A DNA stretch of 64,000 nucleotides, from contig NZ_CP036266.1 in assembly GCF_007744075.1 (NCBI RefSeq), forward strand, positions 4,697,748 to 4,761,747, written 5' to 3'. Made by a program: the position numbers and the translations under genes. The notes beneath the pieces were generated by a model that worked only from the letters and a program-made list of their open reading frames with translations, had not been told where the DNA came from and did no database searches. This DNA comes from Gimesia chilikensis. GTDB taxonomy: Bacteria; Planctomycetota; Planctomycetia; Planctomycetales; Planctomycetaceae. This document shows positions 8,385 to 17,558 of the stretch, one piece after another; within the stretch, counting starts at the first letter, position 1; each line of letters begins with the position of its first letter.

Positions 8385-9719
8385 TTATTTTTCCGGTTGT
8401 GGTGTTGCGGACTGGGTGACATCCTTTTTCCAGACCTCGAAAGCAGTCCGCAGGCTGTCAACACGCTCAGGCTGCTGCTCAGCCAGGTTCTTTGATTCAG
8501 AAAGGTCTTCACTGAGGTTAAACAGTTCCACCGGTGATTTCCGATTCTGATTCAGAACCAGCTTCCAGGGCCCCTGTCTTACCGCCGAATTGCCGCGGTA
8601 GTCCCAGTATATTTTTCGTGACAGTAGTTGCTTTTGTGCGGTTAACAATCCCGCCAGACTCACGCCGTCCAGTTGATGTCCCTGCGGAACGCGAACCCGG
8701 GTCAGTTCCAGAATCGTGGGCATGACATCGATACTGATCGTGGTCTGATCACAGACCGTTCCCGGGGAAATCTTGCCCGGCCAGCAGGCAATCGCCGGCA
8801 CGCGGTGTCCGCCCTCCCAGACGCTCCCTTTAAAACCGCGCAAAGCCCCGTTGGACCCTTTGTTATTGGCCCCGTTGTCCGACAGAAAGAAGATCAGGGT
8901 ATTATCGGTCAGATCGAGTTCCTCGAGGACGGCGACCACTTTACCGATGCCCTTGTCCATTTCGGTATTCATTTCCCGGTAGGCATTCGCGATATCCTCG
9001 CGCTTGGCCGATTTAATTTCGCCGCCCCCCGCTTTACGCATCGCTGGATCGTCCGGTCCCTGGTAGGGGTAGTGCACCGCTTCATGTGCAATATAGACAA
9101 AGAAAGGCTGCTCATGCTGCGCGCGGATAAACTTGACCGCATGCTCTGTAATCAGATGCGTCGAATACCCCTGCTCTTCCCGGTTGAGCTCGGCACCATG
9201 CCACCAGTCAAAAACGCCCGTCTGATCGAGATGGGCGACGTAATCCACATTGCCGCTGACGTACCCTACAAACTGTTGGAAGCCGCGAAATGTCGGATTG
9301 TACTGCCGCTGATAACCCAGATGCCATTTGCCGAACATGGCTGTCCGGTATCCGGCATCCAGCAGGCACTGCCCCAGGGTAATCTCATTCTTCTGTAGAC
9401 CATGGTGTCGATTCTTCTTTGGATCGGCATACACGACGCCATCAATGCCGGCCCGCTGCTGATAGCGTCCCGTCAACAGTCCCGCGCGTGTCGGACTGCA
9501 GACCGCACCGCTGGAATGAAAATCGGTAAACTTCATGCCGCGAGCTGCCAGCTGGTCCAGATGGGGTGTCTGACAGTTCTTACTACCGTAACAACTCAAG
9601 TCGCCATACCCCAGATCATCGGCCATGATCAATACGATATTGGGCCGCTGCGATGTTTCGTCAGCGATTGCCAACGCAGGAAGGAGTAACGTGATTAGAA
9701 TCAGCAATGATTTCAGCAA
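8385..9719 (-). CDS. Secreted sulfatase (arylsulfatase family)
   Basis: 444 residues from TTG 9719, chosen because AGAGGTG lies five bases upstream. A TTG at 9734 adds five residues but has no ribosome-binding site. Signal peptide: LLKSLLILITLLLPALAIA. The alkaline-phosphatase-fold sulfatase domain starts NIVLIMADDLGYGDLSCYG (metal Asp pair). The formylglycine motif is complete: CSPTRAGLLTGR with Cys about 74, as needed for Cys-type maturation. Further signatures are GKWHLGY, the AHEAVHYPY region and FLSDNGANNKGSNG. The enzyme would hydrolyse sulfate esters, plausibly on marine sulfated polysaccharides (inference). It is 24 bases upstream of the ceramidase-like gene. A SUMF1-domain protein at 33.1 kb lacks one catalytic Cys and is unlikely to be its maturase. 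Confidence 0.9.
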   Translation of the reverse strand: MLKSLLILITLLLPALAIADETSQRPNIVLIMADDLGYGDLSCYGSKNCQTPHLDQLAARGMKFTDFHSSGAVCSPTRAGLLTGRYQQRAGIDGVVYADPKKNRHHGLQKNEITLGQCLLDAGYRTAMFGKWHLGYQRQYNPTFRGFQQFVGYVSGNVDYVAHLDQTGVFDWWHGAELNREEQGYSTHLITEHAVKFIRAQHEQPFFVYIAHEAVHYPYQGPDDPAMRKAGGGEIKSAKREDIANAYREMNTEMDKGIGKVVAVLEELDLTDNTLIFFLSDNGANNKGSNGALRGFKGSVWEGGHRVPAIACWPGKISPGTVCDQTTISIDVMPTILELTRVRVPQGHQLDGVSLAGLLTAQKQLLSRKIYWDYRGNSAVRQGPWKLVLNQNRKSPVELFNLSEDLSESKNLAEQQPERVDSLRTAFEVWKKDVTQSATPQPEK

Positions 9720-9890
9720 GAGCGCACCTCTCAATCAGTCAAAGCGAGTTTGAATCAGCAAAGCCGTCTCACTGTTACCGAAAGTAATCAACGTAGGGGA
9801 AGATTAACCGTAACGGCGCAGACTTTACCATCGCTTTATTAGACTGGAGTGAGTGTCTGAAATCAATCGCACAGCGCGCTATCGCATGTC

Positions 9891-11189
9891 TCAGGCAAAG
9901 AGTTCATGCATAATCCGACCGTGGGGCACCAGCATCGTCGGTCGCCCGGTGTTGGTGTAATACTCTTTCAGTGGATCAATACCCAGTGCGTGATAGATCG
10001 TGGCGGCAATGTCATCCGGTGTGATCTCGGTCTGGTCATCCGGTGCATCGCCGGCTTTGGTCGTCCCGCCGATCATCTGTCCCGGTTGCACTCCCCCGCC
10101 AGTCATCAGGCACCAGTTCACACGGGGATAGTGATCGCGGCCCGCGTTCTCATTGATCTTTGGCGTCCGCCCGAATTCGCCCATGATCACCACCAGCGTC
10201 CGTTCCCAGAGTCCCTTCTGCTTGAGCATTTCCAGCCCTGCGGTCATCCCCGAATCCAGCGGCGGTATCAGGCGTCGATGCCCGGCAAAGTTTTCGGTAT
10301 GCGTGTCCCACCCCTGGTAGGTCACGGTTACAAAAGGCACGCCATATTCGATCAGGCGACAGCCCAGAAAGACAGACTGGCTGAATTCATCGGCACCAAA
10401 CATCTGGCGTAATCTGGGTGATTCCTGCTCGACATCAAAGGCAGCCCTGGCCCGTTTGGAAGTAATCATGTGATAGGCCTGCGAACCAAACTGATCGAGT
10501 GCGTCCAGTAACTGGCTCTCGGTCTGTTCCCCTTTGAACCGGCGGTCCAGCTTGTTGAGCAGCTGCTGCCGCTGATTGACTTTTTCCAGCGTCAGACCTT
10601 CCGGCAGCGAAATCCCCCGCACCTGGAAGGGCTTTCCAGGTTGAGGCACTGTGTTCGTCTTAAAAGGCGCAAAGGCATCTCCCATATAGCCGGCGTTCCA
10701 CTCCGTTTTGGGAATTGCGACATAGCCGGGCAGATCGGGGCGGCTGGGAATCTCTTTGGTGATCACCGATCCCAGTGAAGGATAGATCAGCGCTGGCACA
10801 GGTCGATTTCCGGTCGAAATCCAGGACTGCCCCTGGGGATGTGCTCCCGCGGAATGCGAAATCCCGCGCAGCAGTGTGAACTGATCGGCCACTTTTGCGT
10901 ATTTCGGCAGATACTCACACACCTGATGCCCCGGCATGCAGGTTTGAATGGATTTGAACTCCCCCTGCGTCTCCACCGGCGCCTCGGGTTTCATGTCCAG
11001 CGTATCGAGATGCGATACCCCACCCGCCAGATTCAGAAACAGGACCGCATCTGCCGACGATTTCTTCCGGACGGGAGCCTCTGACTGGGCGGCTGACAGT
11101 TTCAGGAATCCGGGCAATGACAGTCCCAGTCCTCCCAGGAACCCCGCCTGCAGGACATCTCGCCGCTTAATCTGTTTCCGTTGTTTCAT
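9891..11189 (-). CDS. DUF1501 protein with twin-arginine leader
   Basis: 432 residues from ATG 11189, preceded by GAGG eight bases upstream. An ATG at 11231 is also in frame, but the shorter form begins directly with MKQRKQIKRRDVLQAGFLGGLGLSLPG, a Tat-type leader typical of DUF1501. The body carries the family pattern AVLFLNLAGGVSHLDTLDMKPEAP, SWISTGNRP, VTYQGWDTHTENF, VVIMGEFGRTPKINENAGRDHYPRVNW and GGGVQPGQMIGGTTKAGD. DUF1501 is related to the alkaline-phosphatase/sulfatase fold and has no established reaction. In planctomycetes it is nearly always paired with a DUF1549/DUF1553 gene, as here, where that gene lies 51 bases upstream. The two are likely exported and function together (inference). 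Confidence 0.9.
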   Translation of the reverse strand: MKQRKQIKRRDVLQAGFLGGLGLSLPGFLKLSAAQSEAPVRKKSSADAVLFLNLAGGVSHLDTLDMKPEAPVETQGEFKSIQTCMPGHQVCEYLPKYAKVADQFTLLRGISHSAGAHPQGQSWISTGNRPVPALIYPSLGSVITKEIPSRPDLPGYVAIPKTEWNAGYMGDAFAPFKTNTVPQPGKPFQVRGISLPEGLTLEKVNQRQQLLNKLDRRFKGEQTESQLLDALDQFGSQAYHMITSKRARAAFDVEQESPRLRQMFGADEFSQSVFLGCRLIEYGVPFVTVTYQGWDTHTENFAGHRRLIPPLDSGMTAGLEMLKQKGLWERTLVVIMGEFGRTPKINENAGRDHYPRVNWCLMTGGGVQPGQMIGGTTKAGDAPDDQTEITPDDIAATIYHALGIDPLKEYYTNTGRPTMLVPHGRIMHELFA

Positions 11190-11240
11190 AATTCCGTCCT
11201 CATGCGCTCTGTCGATCGCAAATTTTTCCATTCCGCGGGT

Positions 11241-14200
11241 CTAATGATTCGTAATGAACTCCTGCGTGTTGAGCAGCGCCCACATCAGGTCCTGAAGTCC
11301 TTCCTGAATCGTTTTCGTCGTCTGAAGGTACTCCAGGCTGTCTTGCAGTTCCGATTCTTCCGGCAGACGGGAGAGTGTCCGCAGATAGGCTTCCTGAATA
11401 AGCTCTTTCCGAACCGCATCATCAAAAGTCTGTTGTTTCATTTCTGCCAGCCAGCCATCCGGGCGGGTCAGTTGACTCAGCATCTCGGCATCATTCCGCA
11501 CATAGAGCGACTGTAACAGCGTCGGCTGATCCTGGCGTTCACAGTCACAGTTGGTGGTCCGCAAAGGTTTGCCGAAAACCAGCAAAGAAAAATCAATCGA
11601 ACGTGCCTGGAACGAAAGCGGGTGCTGTGTAATCTTACGTCCGTCCATTTTGCTGACGTGCTGCAGTAACTTCCTGTCTCCCGCCGTTGCCTGTTGAATC
11701 GCATCGATGGCCACTTCCGCCGGGAGTCTCCGCAGCACAGCATGACTGAAATTGCGGGTATCTTTCCGATTGCTCTCATTGGGTCGCCAGCTGAGCTGAT
11801 ACGTCCGACTGTTGGCAATCGTCCGATGCAGCCACTTCATATCGTAACCGCTCTCAATGAAACCCTGCACCAGATAGTCCAGCAGGGCCTTGTTACTGGG
11901 AGGATTCGCCTGATTCAGATCATCCGGCGGATTGATAATCCCCACGTTGAAGTAATGCGCCCAGATCCGGTTCACGAATGCTTTCGCAAAATAATGATTG
12001 GGCTCATTCAGCATCCACGCCATCAGCACTTCACGCGGATCCTGAATCTGACTGATGTCGATCTCTTCTCCCCCCAGCAGTTTGGCAAGCTGCTGGTCCC
12101 CCTGCGCGGGTTCAATGTAAACTTCCCGCCAGGGAATCGACCGTCCCTCAGCCGCAATCCGCAGATAACTCTGTCTGCGTAACGCAGCGGTATTGAGCTT
12201 CACCGGCACGCCCAGCATGTTCCGCGTCTCTTCATGCAGGACGCGGGCATCGGGGGGCACACCGAATTTGATGCGCGTGAAAAACTCGGTAAACAGCTTG
12301 AAATCCTGCTGCGACCACTCGTCGAAGGGATGCTTGTGGCACTGGGCACAATCCAGCCGCATGCCCAGAAACGTATAACCAAAGGCGAGCGCCTTATCGG
12401 AGGGTACCGTCATGTTCGAACGCGCCCAGTAGTGGGGCATCGTATTGTCCAGCGCGGTGAAGTCGGCCCGGTCTTTGACGCTGGTGAATTCACTCTGTTG
12501 TGCCATGAACTCTTCGAAAGTCTGTCCCGGCAGTCGACTCGTACCCAAAATGATCCCCGAGACAATTTTATCCCAGCCGACATTATCTTCCACCCGTCGC
12601 CGAATCCAGGCATTCCACTGACCGGCCACGGGTTGTGCCATTTCGGTCCCGCCCAGGTAGCCCGCGTTACTGCCTGTCAGATCAGACAGCTTCAAACTCC
12701 ACCAGGCCACGTAACCGGGCCGTGCGAGCAGTTCCTCGATCTTCTGACTGCGTTTCTCGGTAGACGGATCTTTGAGAAAATCCCGAATCTCGTCCGGCGT
12801 GGGCAGCGTGCCCGTCATATCCAGGCTGACGCGTCTCAGAAATTCTTCGTCCGTACATAATTCAGAGGGTTGGATGCCCAGCTTCTGCAGCTTGTTAAGC
12901 ACATGACGATCTACGACGGTCGGCGTCGGGACCTTGGGATATTCTCCCGGCTGATACTCCCGCACCGGTTGCAGGACCTGCGTGGAAAAGATCCCGTTAT
13001 CGTAATACGAAATGACATAAGTATCGCCGGGAGCTTTCGCTCGTATTACACCTTCCGTCGTGACTTCCGCGACACTGTCGTCTTTGGATTCAAAGCGGGT
13101 CAGGCAGGTCACATCTTCTCGCGTCCCATCCGACCAGACGGCAATCGCTTTCAACGTCGCCGATTCTCCCTTTTTCTTAAAGACGATCTGTCGGGGCGTC
13201 ACATCCAGCCTTACAAAACGGGGGCCTTCTGGAGAAACGGACGCGGCTCCCGCAGCAATCCAGTCGTGCAGCAGCTGTTGTTCCCAACCGCCGGGAGGCA
13301 GGCGCAGCCCCCCTTCATGTTCGTCTTCCGAGGTCGGCTTGTTCAATACCAGGCTTTGCTTCGGGTGCTGTTTGTCGATCCGCTCCAGCAGATTGTCATG
13401 GTCCAGCTTGAAGTCATAGCCGAACATCGACAGTTGAAACCCGCCCCGCCCCTGAAACGACCCGTGACAGTTGCGACTGTTGCACCCCAGTCGCCCCAGC
13501 AACGGGATCACATGCTTTTGAAAATCGGGAACCAGCTTCTCCCCCGCTGCGATCCGTTCTTGAATCGGTTTCAGCAGCGGTTGCTCTGTGGTCGGAACCA
13601 GCTGTTTCTGCTCAGTCAATGCAGCCAGTGTCTCTGGTGTGGTTAAATCATCGGTGAACAAAGCTGTCTTCGAAAGTTGAGTTTTCAGTTCTGACAGAGC
13701 CTCCGAGGTCAGCCCCGTGTGATAGACTTCCAGGCCTTTCAGATGTGAAAGTTTTGAAAGTGCACCTGCCGCTTCAGGACCGAGTGTGCAACGATTGAGA
13801 CAGAGGTATTCCAGTGCAGGCAGCTTCAATTCTGCCAGCTGTGTGCCCCTGACCTTCGTTCGTGCCAGGTAGAGCGTCTTCAACTGCGGAAATGCGTTGA
13901 GCGCAGACAAACCTGCATCGCTGACCTGGGTTCCCGAGAGCAGCAGAACTTCCAGGTGCTGCAGTCCTTTCAGAGAAACCAGTCCCTGGTCGGTAATCTT
14001 TGTATTACGCAGTGACAGTACTTTGAGCTGCGTCAGTTGTGCGAGCTGTTTCAGTCCCGCATCGGTGAGCTGCGTATTGTCGAGGTAAAGTCGCTCCAGA
14101 CGATTCAACTTCCGGAGGTACTGCAACCCTGCATCCGTGACCTTCGATTCCGAAAGTAATAAGGTATCCAGGTTGGTCAGATCCTGAAGATGGGGTAGTA

Positions 14201-14486
14201 CTTCATCCCCGAGGTGCGGGCAGACCAGGGCCAGGTAATCCAGCTGATGAAACTGTTCGAGGTGAGCCAGCTTTTCGGCGGTGACGTGCGGTTTACTGAA
14301 CCGTACGAGACGGACCGTGCCATCTTTGTTCTGCTGTAGATTCGTATAAATCCCACGCAGCTCCCTGATGGCGAGCTCCTCGGGCGTCTGCGCCACAACG
14401 GGAGCCTCTGTTTCCGCTGCAACCACCTGCAACGGCAGCGTCAGCAATAACAGCCACAAGGATCGGGTCGGACGTGGAACGCGCAT
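11241..14486 (-). CDS. LRR - planctomycete cytochrome C-like - Big2 - DUF1549 - DUF1553 protein
   Basis: A 1081-residue secreted multidomain protein (signal peptide about 1-24; GAGGTG five bases before the ATG). Residues about 75-285 are leucine-rich repeats of the VTDAGLxxL type, roughly eight copies. Next is a PSCyt1-like domain (about 320-420) with CNSRNCHG and GGFQLSMFGYD. A Big2-type Ig domain follows (about 425-510; RFVRLDVTPRQIVFKKKGE). DUF1549 (about 520-740) has CAQCHKHPFDEWSQQDF near its end, and DUF1553 (about 790-1060) has FVNRIWAHYF and LRRLPAEVAIDAI. The cysteine pairs resemble haem-c sites, but CNSRNCH has four residues between Cys rather than two, so haem attachment there is uncertain, while CAQCH is canonical. 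It is the first gene of the minus-strand exported-protein set. Function is unknown. Confidence 0.88.
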   Translation of the reverse strand: MRVPRPTRSLWLLLLTLPLQVVAAETEAPVVAQTPEELAIRELRGIYTNLQQNKDGTVRLVRFSKPHVTAEKLAHLEQFHQLDYLALVCPHLGDEVLPHLQDLTNLDTLLLSESKVTDAGLQYLRKLNRLERLYLDNTQLTDAGLKQLAQLTQLKVLSLRNTKITDQGLVSLKGLQHLEVLLLSGTQVSDAGLSALNAFPQLKTLYLARTKVRGTQLAELKLPALEYLCLNRCTLGPEAAGALSKLSHLKGLEVYHTGLTSEALSELKTQLSKTALFTDDLTTPETLAALTEQKQLVPTTEQPLLKPIQERIAAGEKLVPDFQKHVIPLLGRLGCNSRNCHGSFQGRGGFQLSMFGYDFKLDHDNLLERIDKQHPKQSLVLNKPTSEDEHEGGLRLPPGGWEQQLLHDWIAAGAASVSPEGPRFVRLDVTPRQIVFKKKGESATLKAIAVWSDGTREDVTCLTRFESKDDSVAEVTTEGVIRAKAPGDTYVISYYDNGIFSTQVLQPVREYQPGEYPKVPTPTVVDRHVLNKLQKLGIQPSELCTDEEFLRRVSLDMTGTLPTPDEIRDFLKDPSTEKRSQKIEELLARPGYVAWWSLKLSDLTGSNAGYLGGTEMAQPVAGQWNAWIRRRVEDNVGWDKIVSGIILGTSRLPGQTFEEFMAQQSEFTSVKDRADFTALDNTMPHYWARSNMTVPSDKALAFGYTFLGMRLDCAQCHKHPFDEWSQQDFKLFTEFFTRIKFGVPPDARVLHEETRNMLGVPVKLNTAALRRQSYLRIAAEGRSIPWREVYIEPAQGDQQLAKLLGGEEIDISQIQDPREVLMAWMLNEPNHYFAKAFVNRIWAHYFNVGIINPPDDLNQANPPSNKALLDYLVQGFIESGYDMKWLHRTIANSRTYQLSWRPNESNRKDTRNFSHAVLRRLPAEVAIDAIQQATAGDRKLLQHVSKMDGRKITQHPLSFQARSIDFSLLVFGKPLRTTNCDCERQDQPTLLQSLYVRNDAEMLSQLTRPDGWLAEMKQQTFDDAVRKELIQEAYLRTLSRLPEESELQDSLEYLQTTKTIQEGLQDLMWALLNTQEFITNH

Positions 14487-14623
14487 ACTTCACCTCATCA
14501 CACAAGTCGGGTAAGGTGTTCTGTGAGCCGCTTACATAAGCACACTCTAATGCGTCACGTCCCTGTTAGCAATGTTAAATAATTGCCCGCCCGGTAAAAA
14601 CGGAGATCAGGCCATTAACCGGG

Positions 14624-15391
14624 CTATTGGGCCGTCCAGCCGCCATCGATGGTCCAGCAGGCACCGGTGATGGATTTGGCCTGCTCCGAACAGAGATAAC
14701 TCACCATCGACGCCACCTCAGAAGGCTCAATCATACGGCCCGTCGCAGACGCTTTCAGGAAGACCTGACTTTCCACCTCTTCAATGCTGATCCCCAGTGT
14801 CTCCGCCTGGGCGGCGATCTGCTGTTCGACCAGGGGCGTTCGCACATAGGCGGGACAAATCACATTGGCAGTGATCTGAAACGGTCCCCCTTCCAGGGCC
14901 GTCGTTTTCGTCAATCCGACCAGTCCATGCTTGGCGGCAATGTACCCCGCTTTATTGAGTGAGGCCACCTGGGAATGAATCGAGCCCATGTTGATGATGC
15001 GTCCCCACCGCCGCTCTTTCATTCCGGGCAGGACATACTTTGTCAGCAGAAAGGGCGCTGTCAGCATCACCTGCAGCATCTTCTCCCAGACCGCTTCCGG
15101 AAAATCTTCCAATGGCGAGACATGCTGAAAGCCCGCATTGTTGACCAGGATATCCACGCCACCCCATTCCCGGGTCACCCGCTCCACCAGCGACTGACAC
15201 TGCTCTACCTGCGAGAGATCGGTGGAGATAAACAGCGTCCGCTGTCCTTCCGCAGACAGCTCCGTGAGATATTCAGGCGCGTGCAGATCGGCGATCGCCA
15301 CATCACAGCCCTCATGGAACAGCGTCCGGGCAATTTCCGCCCCGATGCCGCTGGCAGCGCCGGTGATCAAAGCGACTTTGGCTTGTGTCAT
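14624..15391 (-). CDS. 3-hydroxybutyrate dehydrogenase-like SDR
   Basis: 255 residues, classical short-chain dehydrogenase. Cofactor motif TGAASGIGAEIA (about 11-22), NNAG at about 89-92, catalytic Ser in GRIINMGSIHSQ and YIAAK with the catalytic Tyr/Lys (YxxxK). The long helix after the active site (TALEGGPFQITANVICPAYVRTPLVEQQI) and the C-terminus (SITGACWTIDGGWTAQ) closely resemble bacterial D-3-hydroxybutyrate dehydrogenase, which interconverts 3-hydroxybutyrate and acetoacetate with NAD. It is the last gene of the four-gene operon, three bases after the upstream stop. Its ribosome-binding site (GAGG) overlaps the end of the preceding gene, a sign of translational coupling. The substrate assignment rests on similarity and the ligase/thiolase neighbours. 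Confidence 0.85.
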   Translation of the reverse strand: MTQAKVALITGAASGIGAEIARTLFHEGCDVAIADLHAPEYLTELSAEGQRTLFISTDLSQVEQCQSLVERVTREWGGVDILVNNAGFQHVSPLEDFPEAVWEKMLQVMLTAPFLLTKYVLPGMKERRWGRIINMGSIHSQVASLNKAGYIAAKHGLVGLTKTTALEGGPFQITANVICPAYVRTPLVEQQIAAQAETLGISIEEVESQVFLKASATGRMIEPSEVASMVSYLCSEQAKSITGACWTIDGGWTAQ

Positions 15392-15394
15392 GAT

Positions 15395-16327
15395 TTATTC
15401 CTCTTTCAGAATCTGCTGAATCCGCGCCAGCTTCTCATCGCGCCAGGCAGCCCACTCGGCTCGCCCCTGTTGTTCCAGGTACTTCTGCGTCCCCGCCACC
15501 GCTTTCTCTTTGGCTGACTCGGGAATCCGGGTCCAGGTCTGCATGTCTTCCCAGTACGCTTCGAACGAAGCCCCGATGGTATCGAAGAACTTCTGGTAAC
15601 CGCCTTCCCCACCCCCCAGCTCATAAATCAGGTGCTGTCCCATCAGCGCCCAGCGCAGACCCGGTCCCTGGCAGAGGGCCGCATCAATGTCTTCGACACT
15701 GGCGACCCCTTCATCCAGTAATGCCAGCGACTCGCGCCAGATCGCCGCCGCCAGTCGGTTGGCGATGTGACCCGGGACCTCTTTATTGAGGATCACGGGA
15801 TACTTGCCCAGTTGCTGAAAAAAGTCGCGTACCCGTTCGACGGTCTCTGGCGCTGTCTGTTCGCCGGGCACCAGTTCCACCAGCGGGATCAGGTGCGGCG
15901 GATTGAAGGGATGCGCAATCAGCGCGCGTCCGGGGTGCTGCATGACTGACTGCATTCGCGTCATTAACAGCCCCGAAGAACTGCTGGCCAGAATGGCGGT
16001 CTCGGGAGCAGACTGCTCGAACTGCCGATAGACGTCGGCCTTGATCTCGTAATCTTCAATCACCGATTCCTGCACGTATTCTACATTGGTTAACAACTCC
16101 TGCATCGAGTCAACCTGTTGCAGATTCTGGAGACCGACGGCTTTCGCTTCTTCGCTGAGCAGTTCCAGTTTGACCAGCCGCTGCAGATTGTTCTCCGCTA
16201 CGCCGAGGGCCTGCTGTTTGACTTCCTCGTTCACATCGTAGATCCGAACATTCAGCCCCTGAGCCGCGAAAAAAGAGGCCCAGCTCGCCCCGATCAAACC
16301 TGCTCCCAGAATCCCAATTTCCTGCAT
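15395..16327 (-). CDS. 3-hydroxyacyl-CoA / L-carnitine dehydrogenase-type oxidoreductase
   Basis: 310 residues from ATG 16327, preceded by AGAGG. The frame is open further upstream to 16450, but that part overlaps the thiolase gene and precedes the dinucleotide motif. The N-terminus is a Rossmann fold, IGILGAGLIGASWASFFAAQGLNVRIYDVNEE. The NAD domain ends with ASSSSGLLMTRMQ, and PGRALIAHPFNPPHLIPLVELVPG contains the catalytic His of the family. The C-terminal helical domain has GHIANRLAAAIWRESLALLDEGVAS. At this length and with these motifs it resembles L-carnitine dehydrogenase and lambda-crystallin-like enzymes more than long fatty-oxidation proteins. It lies between thiolase (31 bases) and SDR (3 bases) genes. 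The true substrate could be a 3-hydroxyacid rather than a CoA ester. Confidence 0.82.
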   Translation of the reverse strand: MQEIGILGAGLIGASWASFFAAQGLNVRIYDVNEEVKQQALGVAENNLQRLVKLELLSEEAKAVGLQNLQQVDSMQELLTNVEYVQESVIEDYEIKADVYRQFEQSAPETAILASSSSGLLMTRMQSVMQHPGRALIAHPFNPPHLIPLVELVPGEQTAPETVERVRDFFQQLGKYPVILNKEVPGHIANRLAAAIWRESLALLDEGVASVEDIDAALCQGPGLRWALMGQHLIYELGGGEGGYQKFFDTIGASFEAYWEDMQTWTRIPESAKEKAVAGTQKYLEQQGRAEWAAWRDEKLARIQQILKEE

Positions 16328-16358
16328 GCTAAAACGCCCTCTTTCTTCAATAGTCACT

Positions 16359-17558
16359 TCAAGCGGACTCAAATAACATGGCGATTCCCATTCCGCCTCC
16401 AATGCAGAGCGAGGCAATGCCGCGGGCAGCCTGCTGTTTCCGCATCTCATGCAGCAGCGTTACTGCCACGCGGGCCCCGCTGGCTCCCAGAGGATGTCCC
16501 AGGGCAATCGCTCCGCCGTTGACGTTCACGCGGGCTTCATCCCAGCTCAGCTTCTTGCCCACCGCGAGTGCCTGTGCCGCAAACGCTTCATTGACTTCCA
16601 GCAGATCGATGTCCGCGAGTTTCAGCCCTGCATCCTGTAACAGATCTTCAATCGCATTGGCCGGCCCCATGCCCATAAACTGTGGATCCAGTCCCACATT
16701 CGAAAAGCTGCGAATCCAGGCCAGCGGTTGCAGCTTCTGTTCGACGACAAACGCTTCCTCCGCGATCAGCAGCGTCGCGGCTCCATCGTTGATCCCCGAG
16801 GAATTCGCTGCGGTCACGGTCCCCCCCTCTTTTTTGAAGGAGGGACGCAGGCACGAGATGGCTTCCAGGCTTGTCTCTTTCCGCGGGTGTTCGTCGACGG
16901 AAACCAGCTGCGGTTCCCCTTTGCGCTGTGGCACCGAGACGCCCACGATTTCCTCGTCAAACTTTCCCGCTTCCAAAGCGGCCTGGTAACGTTGCTGGCT
17001 CTGTACCGCATAACGGTCCTGGTCCTCCCGCGTCACCTCGTATTTCTCAGCCAGGTTCTCGGCGGTAATCCCCATGTGACAATCATAAAAGGCATCCCAC
17101 AAGGCATCGTGGATCATGGAATCGACGAGCTGCTGATCGCCCATCCTGAATCCGCTGCGAGCCCCTTTTAACAGATAGGGAGTGTTGCTCATGCTCTCCA
17201 TCCCGCCCGCCAGAACGACACGCGACTTGCCACACAGAATGGACTGCATTCCCAAAGCGACCGACTTCAGACCGGACCCGCAGACCATGTTCACGGTCGT
17301 CGCCGGGACATGATAGGGAATGCCCGCGTGCACGGCCGCCTGTCGCGCCGGGTTCATACCGCAGCCGGCAGTGAAGACCTGCCCCAGGATGACTTCATCC
17401 ACCTGCAGTGCGGTCAGGTGACTCCGCTTGAGTGTCTCCTTGATGGCGGTCGTACCCAACTGGACTGCCGACAGATTCTGAAAGGCGCCGTTGAAGGCAC
17501 CAATGGGTGTGCGGACGGCTCCCAGAACGGCAACCCGCTGTTCTCCCTGCTGACTCAT
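16359..17558 (-). CDS. Acetyl-CoA C-acetyltransferase (thiolase)
   Basis: 399 residues, the usual thiolase length. The nucleophile Cys lies in NMVCGSGLKSVALG (about residue 90), the second catalytic site has NVNGGAIALGHPLGASGARV (His about 353), and the C-terminal Cys is in GIASLCIGGGMGIAMLFE. The N-terminal AVRTPIGAFNGAFQ is typical of biosynthetic/degradative acetoacetyl-CoA thiolases. It would cleave acetoacetyl-CoA to two acetyl-CoA, or run the reverse. The start ATG overlaps the stop of the ligase gene (ATGA, 17555-17558), so the two are translationally coupled. Confidence 0.9.
   Translation of the reverse strand: MSQQGEQRVAVLGAVRTPIGAFNGAFQNLSAVQLGTTAIKETLKRSHLTALQVDEVILGQVFTAGCGMNPARQAAVHAGIPYHVPATTVNMVCGSGLKSVALGMQSILCGKSRVVLAGGMESMSNTPYLLKGARSGFRMGDQQLVDSMIHDALWDAFYDCHMGITAENLAEKYEVTREDQDRYAVQSQQRYQAALEAGKFDEEIVGVSVPQRKGEPQLVSVDEHPRKETSLEAISCLRPSFKKEGGTVTAANSSGINDGAATLLIAEEAFVVEQKLQPLAWIRSFSNVGLDPQFMGMGPANAIEDLLQDAGLKLADIDLLEVNEAFAAQALAVGKKLSWDEARVNVNGGAIALGHPLGASGARVAVTLLHEMRKQQAARGIASLCIGGGMGIAMLFESA

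Noticed and set aside
12870-13646. 258-codon plus-strand frame opposite the DUF1549/1553 gene
   Set aside because: Shadow of the long reading frame on the minus strand.
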